A stretch of DNA of 64,000 nt. Source: Acidihalobacter aeolianus (GTDB taxonomy: Bacteria > Pseudomonadota > Gammaproteobacteria > DSM-5130 > Acidihalobacteraceae). Below, one piece after another: positions 8,273-17,575 of this stretch; within the stretch, counting starts at the first letter, position 1, and each line of letters starts with the position of its first letter. The position numbers were made by a program, and so were the translations under genes. The stretch spans positions 1,010,462 to 1,074,461 of the forward strand of contig NZ_CP017448.1 of the NCBI RefSeq assembly GCF_001753165.1, given 5' to 3'. A model generated the notes under the pieces. The model did no database searches. It had not been told where the DNA came from and was given only the letters and a program-made list of their open reading frames with translations.

Positions 8273-9529
8273 ATGTTTTCGATTCACATGAGCATTTCCG
8301 ATTACGATTCCGAACTGTGGGGCGCCATCGAAGGCGAAGCCCGACGGCAGGAGGAATACATCGAGCTGATCGCCTCGGAGAACTACGCCAGCCCCCGCGT
8401 GCTGGAGGCCCAGGGTTCGGTGCTGACCAACAAGTACGCCGAGGGCTATCCGGGCAAGCGCTACTACGGCGGCTGCGAGTTCGTCGACATCGCCGAGCAG
8501 CTCGCCATCGACCGCGCCAAGCAGCTCTTCGGCGCCGCGTATGCCAACGTGCAGGCGCATTCCGGTTCACAGGCCAACGGCGCGGTGTTCATGGCCCTGC
8601 TCAATCCGGGAGACACCGTGCTCGGCATGAGCCTCGCCCACGGCGGCCACCTGACCCACGGCGCCAAGGTCAATTTTTCCGGCAAGACGTACAACTCGGT
8701 GCAGTACGGCATCGACGCGACGAGCGGCGAGATCGACTACGACGAGGTACGCCGACTGGCGCTGGAGCACCGTCCGCGCATGATCGTGGCCGGCTTCTCG
8801 GCGTACTCGCGCATCGTCAACTGGCAGCGTTTCCGCGACATCGCCGACGAGGTGGGCGCCTACCTGATGGTGGACATGGCGCACGTGGCCGGTCTGGTCG
8901 CCGCCGGCGTCTACCCGAGCCCGGTCGCGATCGCCGACGTGACCACCTCGACCACGCACAAGACCCTGCGCGGCCCGCGTGGCGGTCTGATTCTGGCGAA
9001 GGCCAACCCCGAGATCGAGAAGAAGCTCAATTCCGCGATCTTCCCCGGTATCCAGGGTGGCCCGCTGATGCACGTGATCGCGGCCAAGGCGGTGGCCTTC
9101 AAGGAGGCGCTGGAACCCGCATTCAAGGACTACCAGAAGCAGGTGGTGGAGAACGCCCGCGCCATGGCCGGCGTATTTATCCGCCGCGGTTACGACGTCG
9201 TTTCCGGCGGCACCGACAATCATTTGTTCCTGCTCAGCCTGATTTCGCGCGGGCTGACCGGCAAGGATGCCGAGGCGGCGCTGGAACGCGCGCATATCAC
9301 GGTGAACAAGAATGCGGTGCCCAACGATCCGCAGAAGCCCTTCGTCACCAGCGGCCTGCGCATCGGCACGCCGGCGGCCACCACGCGCGGTTTCGGCGAA
9401 TCCGAATGCACGGACCTCGCCGGCTGGATCTGCGACGTGCTCGACGACCTCGGCAACGAGATCGTGGAGGCCGGCGTGCGCGAGCAGGCGATGGCCCTGT
9501 GCCGTCGCTTCCCGGTCTACGGCGAGTGA
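8273..9529 (+). CDS. glyA: Serine hydroxymethyltransferase
   Basis: 418 residues. PLP enzyme that interconverts serine and glycine with tetrahydrofolate. [33 protein letters not shown] and the PLP lysine in [15 protein letters not shown] are all present. GAGGGCGACG before the ATG at 8273 supports this start; an ATG five codons on is the alternative. A TATACT box at 8232-8237 may be the -10 of its promoter, but no good -35 is visible. nrdR and the riboflavin genes follow, the common proteobacterial order. Confidence 0.98.
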   Translation: MFSIHMSISDYDSELWGAIEGEARRQEEYIELIASENYASPRVLEAQGSVLTNKYAEGYPGKRYYGGCEFVDIAEQLAIDRAKQLFGAAYANVQAHSGSQANGAVFMALLNPGDTVLGMSLAHGGHLTHGAKVNFSGKTYNSVQYGIDATSGEIDYDEVRRLALEHRPRMIVAGFSAYSRIVNWQRFRDIADEVGAYLMVDMAHVAGLVAAGVYPSPVAIADVTTSTTHKTLRGPRGGLILAKANPEIEKKLNSAIFPGIQGGPLMHVIAAKAVAFKEALEPAFKDYQKQVVENARAMAGVFIRRGYDVVSGGTDNHLFLLSLISRGLTGKDAEAALERAHITVNKNAVPNDPQKPFVTSGLRIGTPAATTRGFGESECTDLAGWICDVLDDLGNEIVEAGVREQAMALCRRFPVYGE

Positions 9530-9550
9530 TCCGGCGGGGCCTGCGGAACC

Positions 9551-10072
9551 GTGCACTGCCCCTTCTGTCAGCATGCGGACACGCGTGTCATCGACTCGCG
9601 CCTGTCCAATGACGGCGACCAGGTTCGCCGCCGCCGCGAGTGCGCGGCCTGCGGCGAACGTTTCACCACCTACGAAACCGCTGAGCTGAATCTGCCGCGC
9701 GTGATCAAGCGCGGCGGCGCGCGCGAGCCGTTCAGCGAGGCCAAGCTGCGCGGCGGCATGCTGCACGCGCTGGAAAAGCGTCCGGTGGCGACCGAGCTGG
9801 TCGAGGCCGCGATCAACCGCATCAAGCGCCACGTGCTCGCCCAGGGCGAGCGCGAGGTGGCGGCGGAACGCATCGGCGACTGGGTGATGGACGAACTGCG
9901 CGCGCTGGACGAGGTGGCCTACGTGCGCTTCGCCTCGGTGTACATGAGCTTCGAGGACGTCGCCGCCTTCCGTGAGGTCATCGAGCGGCTCGAACGCGAG
10001 CCCTCGCCCGAGGCCCTCGAAAACCAGATTCCGCTGCTGGACGAGGACGCACGGCCCCGCGCCGGCGACTGA
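9551..10072 (+). CDS. nrdR: Transcriptional repressor of ribonucleotide reductase genes
   Basis: 173 residues from a GTG start. The N-terminal zinc ribbon ([17 protein letters not shown] and later [12 protein letters not shown], four Cys) is followed by an ATP-cone ([19 protein letters not shown]). NrdR senses ATP/dATP through the cone and represses nrd promoters. Lies 21 bases after glyA and one base before ribD. The only ribonucleotide reductase gene in the window is a pseudogene (56543-58343), so its real target lies elsewhere. Confidence 0.97.
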   Translation: MHCPFCQHADTRVIDSRLSNDGDQVRRRRECAACGERFTTYETAELNLPRVIKRGGAREPFSEAKLRGGMLHALEKRPVATELVEAAINRIKRHVLAQGEREVAAERIGDWVMDELRALDEVAYVRFASVYMSFEDVAAFREVIERLEREPSPEALENQIPLLDEDARPRAGD

Positions 10073-10073
10073 G

Positions 10074-11207
10074 ATGGCATTCACGCCCGCCGATGCCGAA
10101 TTCATGGCCCGCGCCCTGCAGCTCGCGCGGCGCGGTCTGTACACCACTCACCCCAATCCGCGCGTCGGTTGCGTGCTGGTGCGCGACGGCAAGATCGTGG
10201 GCGAGGGTTTCCATGCCCGTGCGGGCGAGGCGCATGCCGAAATCCGCGCGCTACAGGCCGCCGGCAAGCAGGCGCGTGGGGTCACGGCCTATGTGACCCT
10301 GGAGCCCTGCAACCATCATGGACGCACCCCGCCGTGTACCGAGGCGTTGATCGATGCGGGCGTGGCGCGCGTGGTCGCGGCCATGCGCGATCCCAACCCG
10401 CTGGTGGCGGGCGGGGGGCTCGCGGCGCTGTCGGCAGCCGGCATCGAGGTCGCCAGCGGTCTGCTGGAGGGATCGGCGCAGGCACTCAACCCCGGCTTCA
10501 TCAGCCGCATGACCTACGGCGTGCCGTGGGTGCGGGTGAAGAGCGCGATGAGTCTGGACGCCTGCACCGCACTCGCCTCGGGCGAAAGCCGCTGGGTCAC
10601 CGGCGCCGCCGCGCGCCGTGACGTGCAGCGCTGGCGCGCGCGGGCGGATGCGATTCTCACCGGCATCGACACGGTGATTGCCGACGACCCGAGCCTCAAC
10701 GTGCGTCTCGACGCCGCCGATCTGGGCATCGAAGGTGCGGTGGCCCAGCCGTTGCGCGTGGTGCTCGACAGTCGCCTGCGTATCTCGCCGGAGGCGCGGC
10801 TGTTCCGCCTGCCGGGCAAGGTGCTGGTGATTGCCGCCGAGGGGCGGGTCGGCGCCGCTGCGCGGGCCGCGCTCGAGGCGCGCGGGGCCGAGATCGCCAC
10901 CGTGCCGGCGGCCAAGTCGGGACGCGGACTGAATCTCGCCGAGGTGCTGCGCCTGCTCGGACGGCGCGGCATCAACGAGGTGCACGTGGAGACCGGAGCC
11001 ACGCTGGCCGGCGCGCTGATCCGCGAAGGGCTGGTCGACGAACTGGTTATCTTCGTCGCCTCGCACCTGCTTGGCGGCGGCGCGCGCGGGGTGTTCCTGC
11101 TGCCCGCGATCGAAACCATGGGCGAGCGCACGCATCTGGAGATCACCCAGACGCGACGCGTCGGCGACGACTGGCGTCTGATCGCCCAGCTGCGGAGGGA
11201 CGACTGA
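10074..11207 (+). CDS. ribD: Bifunctional riboflavin biosynthesis deaminase/reductase RibD
   Basis: 377 residues. The N-terminal cytidine-deaminase-fold domain has HAEIRAL and PCNHHGRTPPC, which supply the zinc ligands and catalytic Glu. The C-terminal NADPH reductase domain begins near residue 145 (VRVKSAMSLDACTALASG) and ends with VDELVIFVASHLLGGGARG. It carries out the second and third steps from GTP-derived pyrimidine to ArPP. The ATG follows the nrdR stop directly, so the genes are coupled. Confidence 0.97.
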   Translation: MAFTPADAEFMARALQLARRGLYTTHPNPRVGCVLVRDGKIVGEGFHARAGEAHAEIRALQAAGKQARGVTAYVTLEPCNHHGRTPPCTEALIDAGVARVVAAMRDPNPLVAGGGLAALSAAGIEVASGLLEGSAQALNPGFISRMTYGVPWVRVKSAMSLDACTALASGESRWVTGAAARRDVQRWRARADAILTGIDTVIADDPSLNVRLDAADLGIEGAVAQPLRVVLDSRLRISPEARLFRLPGKVLVIAAEGRVGAAARAALEARGAEIATVPAAKSGRGLNLAEVLRLLGRRGINEVHVETGATLAGALIREGLVDELVIFVASHLLGGGARGVFLLPAIETMGERTHLEITQTRRVGDDWRLIAQLRRDD

Positions 11208-11208
11208 G

Positions 11209-11871
11209 ATGTTCACCGGAATCATCCAGGCTGTGGGGTCGCTGCGGCGCGTGGAGCCGCGCGGCGGCGATGCGCGCATGCTGATCGACGCGGCGGGGCT
11301 GGATCTTGCGGGCGCCGCGCTGGGCGACAGCATCGCGGTCAACGGTGTGTGCCTGACCGCGGTGGCCTTCGAGGGCGGGGCCTTCGCCGCCGACGTGTCC
11401 GCCGAATCCCTGTCGCGGACCACGCTGGGCGGGCTCGCCGCAGGCTCGCCGGTAAACCTGGAGCTGGCGATGACGCCGACCACGCGGCTCGGCGGACATC
11501 TCGTCAGCGGCCACGTCGACGGCGTCGGAGAAATCGTCGCGCGTCGTGCGGACGGTCGTTCCGTGCGCTTCGAAATTCGTGCGCCGGATCGCCTGGCGCG
11601 CTACATCGCGGAAAAGGGCTCGATCTGCCTTGACGGCATCAGCCTCACGGTGAACGGCGTCGACGGTGCCCTGTTCGATATCAATATCGTGCCCCATACC
11701 CTGGACATGACCACCCTGGGCCAGGCCCGCGTCGGCCAGGCGGTGAACCTGGAAGTGGATGTCATCGCACGCTATCTGGAGCGGCTGCTGCTCGGCGACG
11801 ACGCGGCTCGCCCCGAAAGCGGGGGGATCACCCGGGACCTGTTGGCCAGACACGGCTATCTGACGGATTAA
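11209..11871 (+). CDS. ribE: Riboflavin synthase, alpha chain
   Basis: 220 residues. MFTGIIQAVGSLRRVEPRGG and two tandem lumazine-binding barrels, the second starting at GGHLVSGHVDGVGEIV. It dismutates two 6,7-dimethyl-8-ribityllumazine into riboflavin plus the pyrimidine precursor. The ATG lies one base after the ribD stop region (TGAG-ATG). The gene is called ribC or ribE depending on the organism. Confidence 0.96.
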   Translation: MFTGIIQAVGSLRRVEPRGGDARMLIDAAGLDLAGAALGDSIAVNGVCLTAVAFEGGAFAADVSAESLSRTTLGGLAAGSPVNLELAMTPTTRLGGHLVSGHVDGVGEIVARRADGRSVRFEIRAPDRLARYIAEKGSICLDGISLTVNGVDGALFDINIVPHTLDMTTLGQARVGQAVNLEVDVIARYLERLLLGDDAARPESGGITRDLLARHGYLTD

Positions 11872-11888
11872 GGACTGAACGCAGCATT

Positions 11889-12998
11889 ATGAGCCTGAAC
11901 AGCATCGAGGAAATCCTGGACGATCTGCGCCAGGGCAAGATGGTCGTCATCGTCGACGACGAGGACCGCGAAAACGAGGGCGACCTGCTGATGGTGGCCT
12001 CGCTGGTGCGTCCGGAGGACATCAACTTCATGGCGCGCTACGGGCGCGGCCTGATCTGCCTGCCGATGACGCGCGAGCGTTGTCGTCAGCTCAACCTGCC
12101 GCTCATGGTGGCGAGTACCGACGACCGTCACGGCACCAATTTCACGCTCTCGATCGAGGCCGCGGAAGGGGTGACCACCGGCATTTCGGCCTACGACCGC
12201 GCACATACGGTGCGCACCGCGGTGGCGCCCAACGCGCAGCCGTCGGACATCGTCCAGCCCGGGCACATCTTCCCGCTAATGGCGCAGCCCGGCGGAGTGC
12301 TGACCCGCGCCGGCCACACCGAGGCCGGCGTCGATCTGGCGCGGCTCGCGGGCTTCGAGCCGGCGGCGGTGATCGTCGAGGTGCTCAACGAGGACGGCAG
12401 CATGGCGCGTCGTCCGGATCTCGAAATCCTCGCCGCAGAACACGGCCTCAAGATGGGCACCATCGAGGACTTGATCCGCTATCGCCTGGCCAACGAACAC
12501 TCGGTCGAGCGCGTCGCGGAAACCGCGGTGGAAACCGAATTCGGCGAATTCTTGCTGACCGCCTACCAGGAAACCGGCACCCGCGCGGTGCACATGGCGC
12601 TGCGCCGGGGCTCGGTGCATCCGGAGGAGCCGACGCTGGTGCGCGTGCACGTGACCGATGCGATCAATGATCGCATCCCCTTCGTCACTTCGCCGCTCGG
12701 CTGGCCGCTGCGCGATGCCCTGCGCCGCGTGGGCGAGGAGGGCGGCGTGGTGGTCGTGCTGTGCCATCCCGAGGATCCGCGCGAAATGGTCAGGCGCATC
12801 CGCAGTCTCGGTTTGATGGACGCCGACGCAGCGCATGAAGACAAGCCGGCGACGCCGCAGGAATTGCGTACCTATGGGATCGGCGCGCAGATCCTGCGCG
12901 ATCTCGGGGTGCGGCGCATGCGTCTGCTGAGCGCGCCCAAGCGCATGCACGGCCTGGGCGGCTTCGGTCTGGAAGTGACGGAATACGTCAGCGCCTGA
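11889..12998 (+). CDS. ribB: 3,4-dihydroxy-2-butanone-4-phosphate synthase with degenerate GTP cyclohydrolase II-like domain
   Basis: 369 residues. The N-terminal RibB domain is intact: VIVDDEDRENEGDLLMVA, GLICLPMTRERC, and DRHGTNFTLSIEAAEGVTTG with AGHTEAGVDLARLAG. The C-terminal part (about 205-369) aligns with the RibA fold but has no Cys in the zinc-site region where active GTP cyclohydrolase II has C-x10-C-x-C; after position 205 the only Cys is in VVVVLCHPEDPR. That domain is therefore probably not a cyclohydrolase (RibBX-type), and the cell needs a separate ribA. Confidence 0.93.
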   Translation: MSLNSIEEILDDLRQGKMVVIVDDEDRENEGDLLMVASLVRPEDINFMARYGRGLICLPMTRERCRQLNLPLMVASTDDRHGTNFTLSIEAAEGVTTGISAYDRAHTVRTAVAPNAQPSDIVQPGHIFPLMAQPGGVLTRAGHTEAGVDLARLAGFEPAAVIVEVLNEDGSMARRPDLEILAAEHGLKMGTIEDLIRYRLANEHSVERVAETAVETEFGEFLLTAYQETGTRAVHMALRRGSVHPEEPTLVRVHVTDAINDRIPFVTSPLGWPLRDALRRVGEEGGVVVVLCHPEDPREMVRRIRSLGLMDADAAHEDKPATPQELRTYGIGAQILRDLGVRRMRLLSAPKRMHGLGGFGLEVTEYVSA

Positions 12999-13016
12999 GG
13001 GCTGCGCCGCGCGGAT

Positions 13017-14282
13017 TCAGACGAAATCGGCGAAGGGTTCGACCGTCACCCATTCGCCGGCTTCGACCGGTCCCCGGGCCTCATCGAGCACCACGAAACA
13101 GTCCGCGCGGCTCATCGAATGCAGCAGCCCCGAGCCCTGCGCCCCGGTCAGGGCGACGCAGAGGCTGCCGTCGTCGGCGGTGGACAGCACGCCGCGCTGG
13201 AACTCGGTGCGTCCAGGGCTTTTACGCATCGCCGCCAGCGCCCGCGCGCGTTGCCGGCGGCGCACCCGCGGTTCGGTGCCGCTCAGGCGTTCCAGGGTGG
13301 GCAGCACAAGTTGGTAAAAAATCACCAGCGCCGCCACCGGGTTGCCCGGCAGCCCGAAGAACAACGCCCCGCCCAGCCGCCCGAAGGCCAGCGGCCGCCC
13401 GGGGCGAATCGCGACGCGCCAGAAATCCACTTCGCCCAGTTCCGCGAGCACGCCGCGGGTATGGTCGGCGTCGCCGGCGGATACGCCGCCGCTGCTGACG
13501 ACGGCATCGTAGCCGGCGGCGGCTTCAGCCAGCACTGCACGTAGTGCCTCCGGGCGGTCCTCCACCGTGCCGAGATCGTGCGCATCCACGCCCAGGCGCC
13601 CTAGGGCCGCGAGCAGCGCGTAGCGGTTGCTGTCGTGAATCTCGCCCGCGCGCAGTCGTTCGCCGAGTCCGCGCAGTTCGTCGCCGGTGGACAGCAGCGC
13701 CACACGCGGGCGTCTCACGACATCCGTTTCAGTCAGGCCTATGGCGGCTAGCAGGCCGATGTCCGCGGGCAGCAGGCGGCGACCGCGTGCGAGCACGACG
13801 GCGCCGCGCGCCAGATCCTCGCCGGCGCGGCGGATGTTTTCCCCGACGACATGCCCGCCGCTGACGACGATCCGACCGTCTCCCACCTCGACTTCCTCCT
13901 GCATCACCACGGTGTCGGCGCCTGGCGGCATCGCCGCGCCGGTGGTGATGCGTATGCACTCACCCGGGGCGACGGTAGCGCCGCCCACGGGGCCGGCGAG
14001 GACCTGGCCGGTCAGGTGCAAGGCGATGCGACGTTCGGTTTCGGCGGGCAGGTCGGCGGCTCGCAGAGCGTAGCCGTCCATCGCCGCGTTGTCGTGCGGC
14101 GGGACGTCGTACGGGCTGGCCGCATCGGCTGCGAGGATGCGCCCCGAGGCGGCGCGCAGCGATACCCGTTCGACGGCGTCGAGCGGTCGTACGGCATCGA
14201 GCATGCGCTGCAGGGCCTGAGCGAAGGGCAGGTCGCCGGTCGGGGCGTTGCGCCCGGAGGGGCGGGCGGGCAGGGCATTCAT
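13017..14282 (-). CDS. moeA: Molybdopterin molybdenumtransferase
   Basis: 421 residues. MoeA inserts molybdate into adenylylated molybdopterin to form Mo cofactor. Visible signatures: PPHDNAAMDGYALRAADL, ITTGAAMPPGADTVVMQEE, RPRVALLSTGDELRG, SSGGVSAGDADHTRGVLAEL and FGLPGNPVAALVIFYQLVLP. The ATG overlaps the mobA stop by four bases, so mobA-moeA are coupled. The pair sits inverted inside the riboflavin gene order, convergent with ribBA (18 bases between stops). Confidence 0.97.
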   Translation of the reverse strand: MNALPARPSGRNAPTGDLPFAQALQRMLDAVRPLDAVERVSLRAASGRILAADAASPYDVPPHDNAAMDGYALRAADLPAETERRIALHLTGQVLAGPVGGATVAPGECIRITTGAAMPPGADTVVMQEEVEVGDGRIVVSGGHVVGENIRRAGEDLARGAVVLARGRRLLPADIGLLAAIGLTETDVVRRPRVALLSTGDELRGLGERLRAGEIHDSNRYALLAALGRLGVDAHDLGTVEDRPEALRAVLAEAAAGYDAVVSSGGVSAGDADHTRGVLAELGEVDFWRVAIRPGRPLAFGRLGGALFFGLPGNPVAALVIFYQLVLPTLERLSGTEPRVRRRQRARALAAMRKSPGRTEFQRGVLSTADDGSLCVALTGAQGSGLLHSMSRADCFVVLDEARGPVEAGEWVTVEPFADFV

Positions 14283-14992
14283 GATCCGGTTCTCCGTGGT
14301 GCCGCGTTCAGCTCGGCGGCGAGGGCAGCGAGTTCGTCGGCGTCGTTGACGTTGCGGAAGGCCGAGGGGCAGTCGCTGAAGTCGACGTCAACGCACTGTA
14401 TGCGGTTCAGCCATTCTCCGACCTTACGCCCGCCGCTCGCCAGATACGCTTCGAGGTCGGCGTGGCGTTCGCGGCGCAACAGGGCGCAGACCGGATGTCG
14501 GCGCGTGCCGTCATGGGCGGCGGCGGCGCCGGCGGCAGTGTCGGCCTGCAGCGTCCGGTACAGCCGCTCGGCAAGGTCGCCGGGCAGCAACGGTGCGTCG
14601 CAGGGAGCGGTCAGCAGCAGCGGCGCGCCGGCACAGGCGAGGGCGGCCGAGACGCCCGCGAGCGGCCCCTGGAAATCCGCCAGGGCGTCGGATACGACGT
14701 CGGCGCCGAGCGCGGCGTAGTCGTCGCGATGGCGATTCGCGCTGATTAGTACCCGACCGACCTGCGGCGAGAGTCGCTGCAATACGTGCGCCGCCATGGG
14801 CCGTCCGGCCAGGGGCAGCAGCCCCTTGTCGCGACCGCCCATGCGCCGCCCGCGCCCTCCGGCGAGGATCACGGCGGCGATCTGTTTGCGTTGTTCTGAC
14901 GTAAGCGGTGGCAAGGGCGGCGACCGTTGGGTTGGAAAAGCGCCAACGGTATGCCCGAGCAGTCGATGAATCAAGCATGTGCAGACGCGCAA
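14279..14992 (-). CDS. mobA: Molybdenum cofactor guanylyltransferase
   Basis: About 200 residues of recognisable MobA beginning at IAAVILAGGRGRRMGGRDKG, the nucleotide-binding loop, with DFQGPLAGVSAAL and TAPCDAPLLPGDL further on. It transfers GMP from GTP to Mo-molybdopterin. The start is uncertain: the frame is open to a TTG at 14992, but homology begins near codon 38, and the 28-base inverted repeat at 14923-14950 suggests the real start is downstream of it, perhaps a TTG near 14912. Coupled to moeA by a 4-base overlap. Confidence 0.9.
   Translation of the reverse strand: MRVCTCLIHRLLGHTVGAFPTQRSPPLPPLTSEQRKQIAAVILAGGRGRRMGGRDKGLLPLAGRPMAAHVLQRLSPQVGRVLISANRHRDDYAALGADVVSDALADFQGPLAGVSAALACAGAPLLLTAPCDAPLLPGDLAERLYRTLQADTAAGAAAAHDGTRRHPVCALLRRERHADLEAYLASGGRKVGEWLNRIQCVDVDFSDCPSAFRNVNDADELAALAAELNAAPRRTGS
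14923..14950. repeat. Perfect 8-bp inverted repeat upstream of mobA
   Basis: ACCGTTGG at 14923-14930 and CCAACGGT at 14943-14950 with a 12-base spacer, centred just upstream of the likely mobA start and between the divergent mobA and ribH genes. No T-run follows, so an operator or 5-prime leader hairpin is more likely than a terminator. Confidence 0.55.
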
Positions 14993-15085
14993 ATCCCGTT
15001 CCTCTGGCGTCGTGAGTGCGGGTTCGGATTGCGTGCTGTGCTATGATTCGCGCCCATTGCATCGCGATCAGGCGGGAACGGGATC

Positions 15086-15562
15086 ATGTCACAACTTAAG
15101 GTTTTCGAAGGCGATTTCCACGCCGGGCATGCGCTTTTCGGGATCGCCGTCACGCGCTTCAACGGCTTCATCGTGGAGCGCCTGCTGGAAGGTGCGCTGG
15201 ATGCGCTCAAGCGTCACGGGGTGGCCGAGGCCAATATCGAGGTCGTGCGCGTGCCGGGCGCCTTCGAGCTGCCGCTGGTGGTGCAGTCGATGGCACGTCG
15301 CGAGCGCTATCACGCGATCATCGCCCTGGGGGCGGTGATTCGCGGCGCCACGCCGCACTTCGACTATGTCGCCAGTGAAAGCGCCAAGGGCCTGGCCGGC
15401 GTGTCGCTGCAGGTCGGCTTGCCGGTGATCAACGGCGTGCTGACCACGGACTCGATCGAGCAAGCCATCGAACGCGCCGGCACCAAGGCCGGCAACAAGG
15501 GCTGGGACGCCGGTATGGCGGCATTGGAAATGGTCAGCCTGCTGCGGCAGTTGAATGACTGA
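15086..15562 (+). CDS. ribH: 6,7-dimethyl-8-ribityllumazine synthase
   Basis: 158 residues. [35 protein letters not shown], and [17 protein letters not shown] (catalytic His) are conserved in RibH, the icosahedral or pentameric enzyme that condenses ArP with DHBP to give lumazine. Preceded by a possible TATGAT -10 at 15042-15047. No FMN riboswitch (RFN element) is visible upstream. The 3-prime end overlaps nusB by eight bases. Confidence 0.97.
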   Translation: MSQLKVFEGDFHAGHALFGIAVTRFNGFIVERLLEGALDALKRHGVAEANIEVVRVPGAFELPLVVQSMARRERYHAIIALGAVIRGATPHFDYVASESAKGLAGVSLQVGLPVINGVLTTDSIEQAIERAGTKAGNKGWDAGMAALEMVSLLRQLND

Positions 15563-16019
15563 GCCTGAAGCCCCCCGTAAGACCGCCCGCCAGATCAACC
15601 GCGCACGCCATGCCGCGCGCCGGCTGGCGGTGCAGGCACTGTACCAGTGGCAGCTCACCGGCGATCACCCCAAGGACATCCTCGCCCAATTCCGCGAGGA
15701 GCGCCCGTTGGGAGACGCTGACATGGACTATTTCCGCGAACTGCTGCTGGGCGTGCCGGAACACGTCGAAGCGATCGACACGGCAGTCGAGCCGTATCTG
15801 GACCGCCCGCTGGACCGGGTAGACCCGGTCGAGCGCGCGATCCTCAGGCTCGCTGTCTACGAGATGATGCAGCGTCTGGACGTGCCCTACCGCGTGGTGA
15901 TCAACGAGGCGGTGGACCTGGCCAAGGTCTTCGGCGCCGAGCAGGGGCACCGTTTCGTCAACGGTGTGCTCGACAAGGCCGTGCGCCAGCTGCGCTCGGT
16001 CGAGCTGGGCAGTCGCTGA
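15555..16019 (+). CDS. nusB: Transcription antitermination factor NusB
   Basis: 154 residues, all-alpha. [38 protein letters not shown] and the C-terminal [18 protein letters not shown] with [15 protein letters not shown] are the NusB signatures. It forms a complex with NusE (S10) on boxA of rrn leaders. The start lies inside ribH (ATGACTGA overlap), the usual ribH-nusB coupling. Confidence 0.97.
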   Translation: MTEPEAPRKTARQINRARHAARRLAVQALYQWQLTGDHPKDILAQFREERPLGDADMDYFRELLLGVPEHVEAIDTAVEPYLDRPLDRVDPVERAILRLAVYEMMQRLDVPYRVVINEAVDLAKVFGAEQGHRFVNGVLDKAVRQLRSVELGSR

Positions 16020-16041
16020 GGCGGTCCGCCGCGCCGCCGCC

Positions 16042-16998
16042 ATGTCCGGCGAATTCGAACTCATCAATCGCCACTTCAGGCGTCGCTCACCGCGTGACGA
16101 CGTCGTGCTTGGCGTGGGCGATGATGCCGCACTGTTGCGACCGCCGGCCGGTCAGGTACTGGCGGCGACGGTTGATACCCTGATCGCCGGGGTGCATTTC
16201 CCCGAGCAGACGGACCCGGCCGACATCGGCTACAAGGCGCTGGCGGTCAACCTCAGCGACCTGGCCGCCATGGGCGCGGAGCCGACCTGGGTTACGCTTG
16301 CGCTTTCGCTGCCGCACGCCGACGAACACTGGCTGCACGCCTTCGCCGAAGGATTCCATGCACTGGCCGCCCGCCATCGGGTGGCTCTGGTCGGTGGCGA
16401 TACCACGCGCGGCCCGCTCAGCATCACGGTGCAGGCGCTCGGCTGGGTGCCGGAGGGGCAGGCGCTGCGCCGCGACGGCGCGCGCCCGGGCGACGATCTC
16501 TACGTCACCGGCACGCTGGGCGACGCCGGACTGGGGCTGGCCGTGCTGCAGGGCCGGGCCCAAGTGGCAGCGCAATACCGTGCCGCGCTGCTCGAACGTC
16601 TCAACCGCCCAGAACCCCGCGTCGAGGCGGGTCTCGCCCTGCGCCGCCTGGCCAGTGCTGCGATCGATATCTCCGACGGGTTGGCCGCCGATCTCGGTCA
16701 TCTGCTGGCGGCAAGCGGCGTCGGTGCGCTGGTGGAGCTGCCCAGTCTTCCGCGCGGCGATGCCGTGCTCGTAGCCGATCCTCACGGACAGCTGGCGATG
16801 ACCGCCGGCGACGATTATGAACTCGCCTTCACCCTCCCGCCGGGGCGCGAGGGGGAACTGGCCGCACTGGCCGGGCGATTGCCGCCGGTGACCCGGATCG
16901 GTCGCATCGAGGCCTCGCCGGGTCTGCGCCTCGTCGACGCCGTGGGCGATCCCGTCGCCTTCAGCCTGCAAGGTTACGACCACTTTCGGGAATTCTGA
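16042..16998 (+). CDS. thiL: Thiamine-monophosphate kinase
   Basis: 318 residues. GEFELINRHFRRRSPRDDVV then GVGDDAALLRPPAGQ, LAVNLSDLAAMGAEPTWV, VGGDTTRGPLSITV and AIDISDGLAADLGHLL are ThiL motifs (PurM-like ATP-binding fold). It phosphorylates TMP to the cofactor TPP. The gene lies 22 bases after nusB, in the common nusB-thiL-pgpA order. No clear shine-dalgarno, suggesting translational coupling in the operon. Confidence 0.96.
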   Translation: MSGEFELINRHFRRRSPRDDVVLGVGDDAALLRPPAGQVLAATVDTLIAGVHFPEQTDPADIGYKALAVNLSDLAAMGAEPTWVTLALSLPHADEHWLHAFAEGFHALAARHRVALVGGDTTRGPLSITVQALGWVPEGQALRRDGARPGDDLYVTGTLGDAGLGLAVLQGRAQVAAQYRAALLERLNRPEPRVEAGLALRRLASAAIDISDGLAADLGHLLAASGVGALVELPSLPRGDAVLVADPHGQLAMTAGDDYELAFTLPPGREGELAALAGRLPPVTRIGRIEASPGLRLVDAVGDPVAFSLQGYDHFREF

Positions 16999-17001
16999 CC
17001 C

Positions 17002-17493
17002 ATGCGACCCTTCGAACAGCCGCCCGCCCGTACCGTATTCGGCCACCCGGCCCATTTCCTTGCCTTCGGTTTCGGTTCCGGCCTGTCGCCGGTGGCACCC
17101 GGCACTGCCGGGACGCTCGTGGCGATTCCGCTCTATCTGCTGCTCGAGCAGCTGCCGCTTGTCGGCTATATCGCGGTGACGCTGTTCGCCATGGTGGCCG
17201 GTTTCTGGATCTGCGGGCGCTCCTCGGCGCTGCTCGGCGTGCACGATCACCGCGGCATCGTCTGGGACGAGATTGTCGGTTACTTCATTACCATGGCGGC
17301 GGCGCCGCGCGGCTGGGCCTGGGTGCTGGCAGGCTTCGTGCTGTTCCGCATTTTCGATGTGCTCAAGCCCTGGCCGGCCAACTGGGCCGACCGGCAGCTG
17401 CACGGCGGCGTCGGCATCGTCATGGACGACGTGTTTGCCGGGATCTACGCCCTGATCGTGATGCAGGTCGCGGCGCACTCGGGCTGGTTCTAG
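17002..17493 (+). CDS. pgpA: Phosphatidylglycerophosphatase A
   Basis: 163 residues, four predicted membrane segments. [20 protein letters not shown] and [10 protein letters not shown] with [16 protein letters not shown] are PgpA motifs. It dephosphorylates PGP to phosphatidylglycerol at the inner membrane. It begins three bases after the thiL stop. The short lead [14 protein letters not shown] is more polar than the rest. Confidence 0.95.
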   Translation: MRPFEQPPARTVFGHPAHFLAFGFGSGLSPVAPGTAGTLVAIPLYLLLEQLPLVGYIAVTLFAMVAGFWICGRSSALLGVHDHRGIVWDEIVGYFITMAAAPRGWAWVLAGFVLFRIFDVLKPWPANWADRQLHGGVGIVMDDVFAGIYALIVMQVAAHSGWF

Positions 17494-17575
17494 GCTCCAG
17501 GCATGGCCGCCCCGCTGCGCGCCGGGCCGCGGGTTTGCTACTATCCCGGCCTTTCCCGAACCGAACCGAACTGCC

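Noticed and set aside
7693-9612. A 639-codon open frame running across ispF and glyA in another frame
   Set aside because: Both genes in the other frames have clear enzyme motifs; this frame is a by-product of high GC and lacks any recognisable domain.
15001-15085. FMN riboswitch upstream of ribH
   Set aside because: The leader is too short and lacks the conserved RFN helices; the same is true upstream of ribD.
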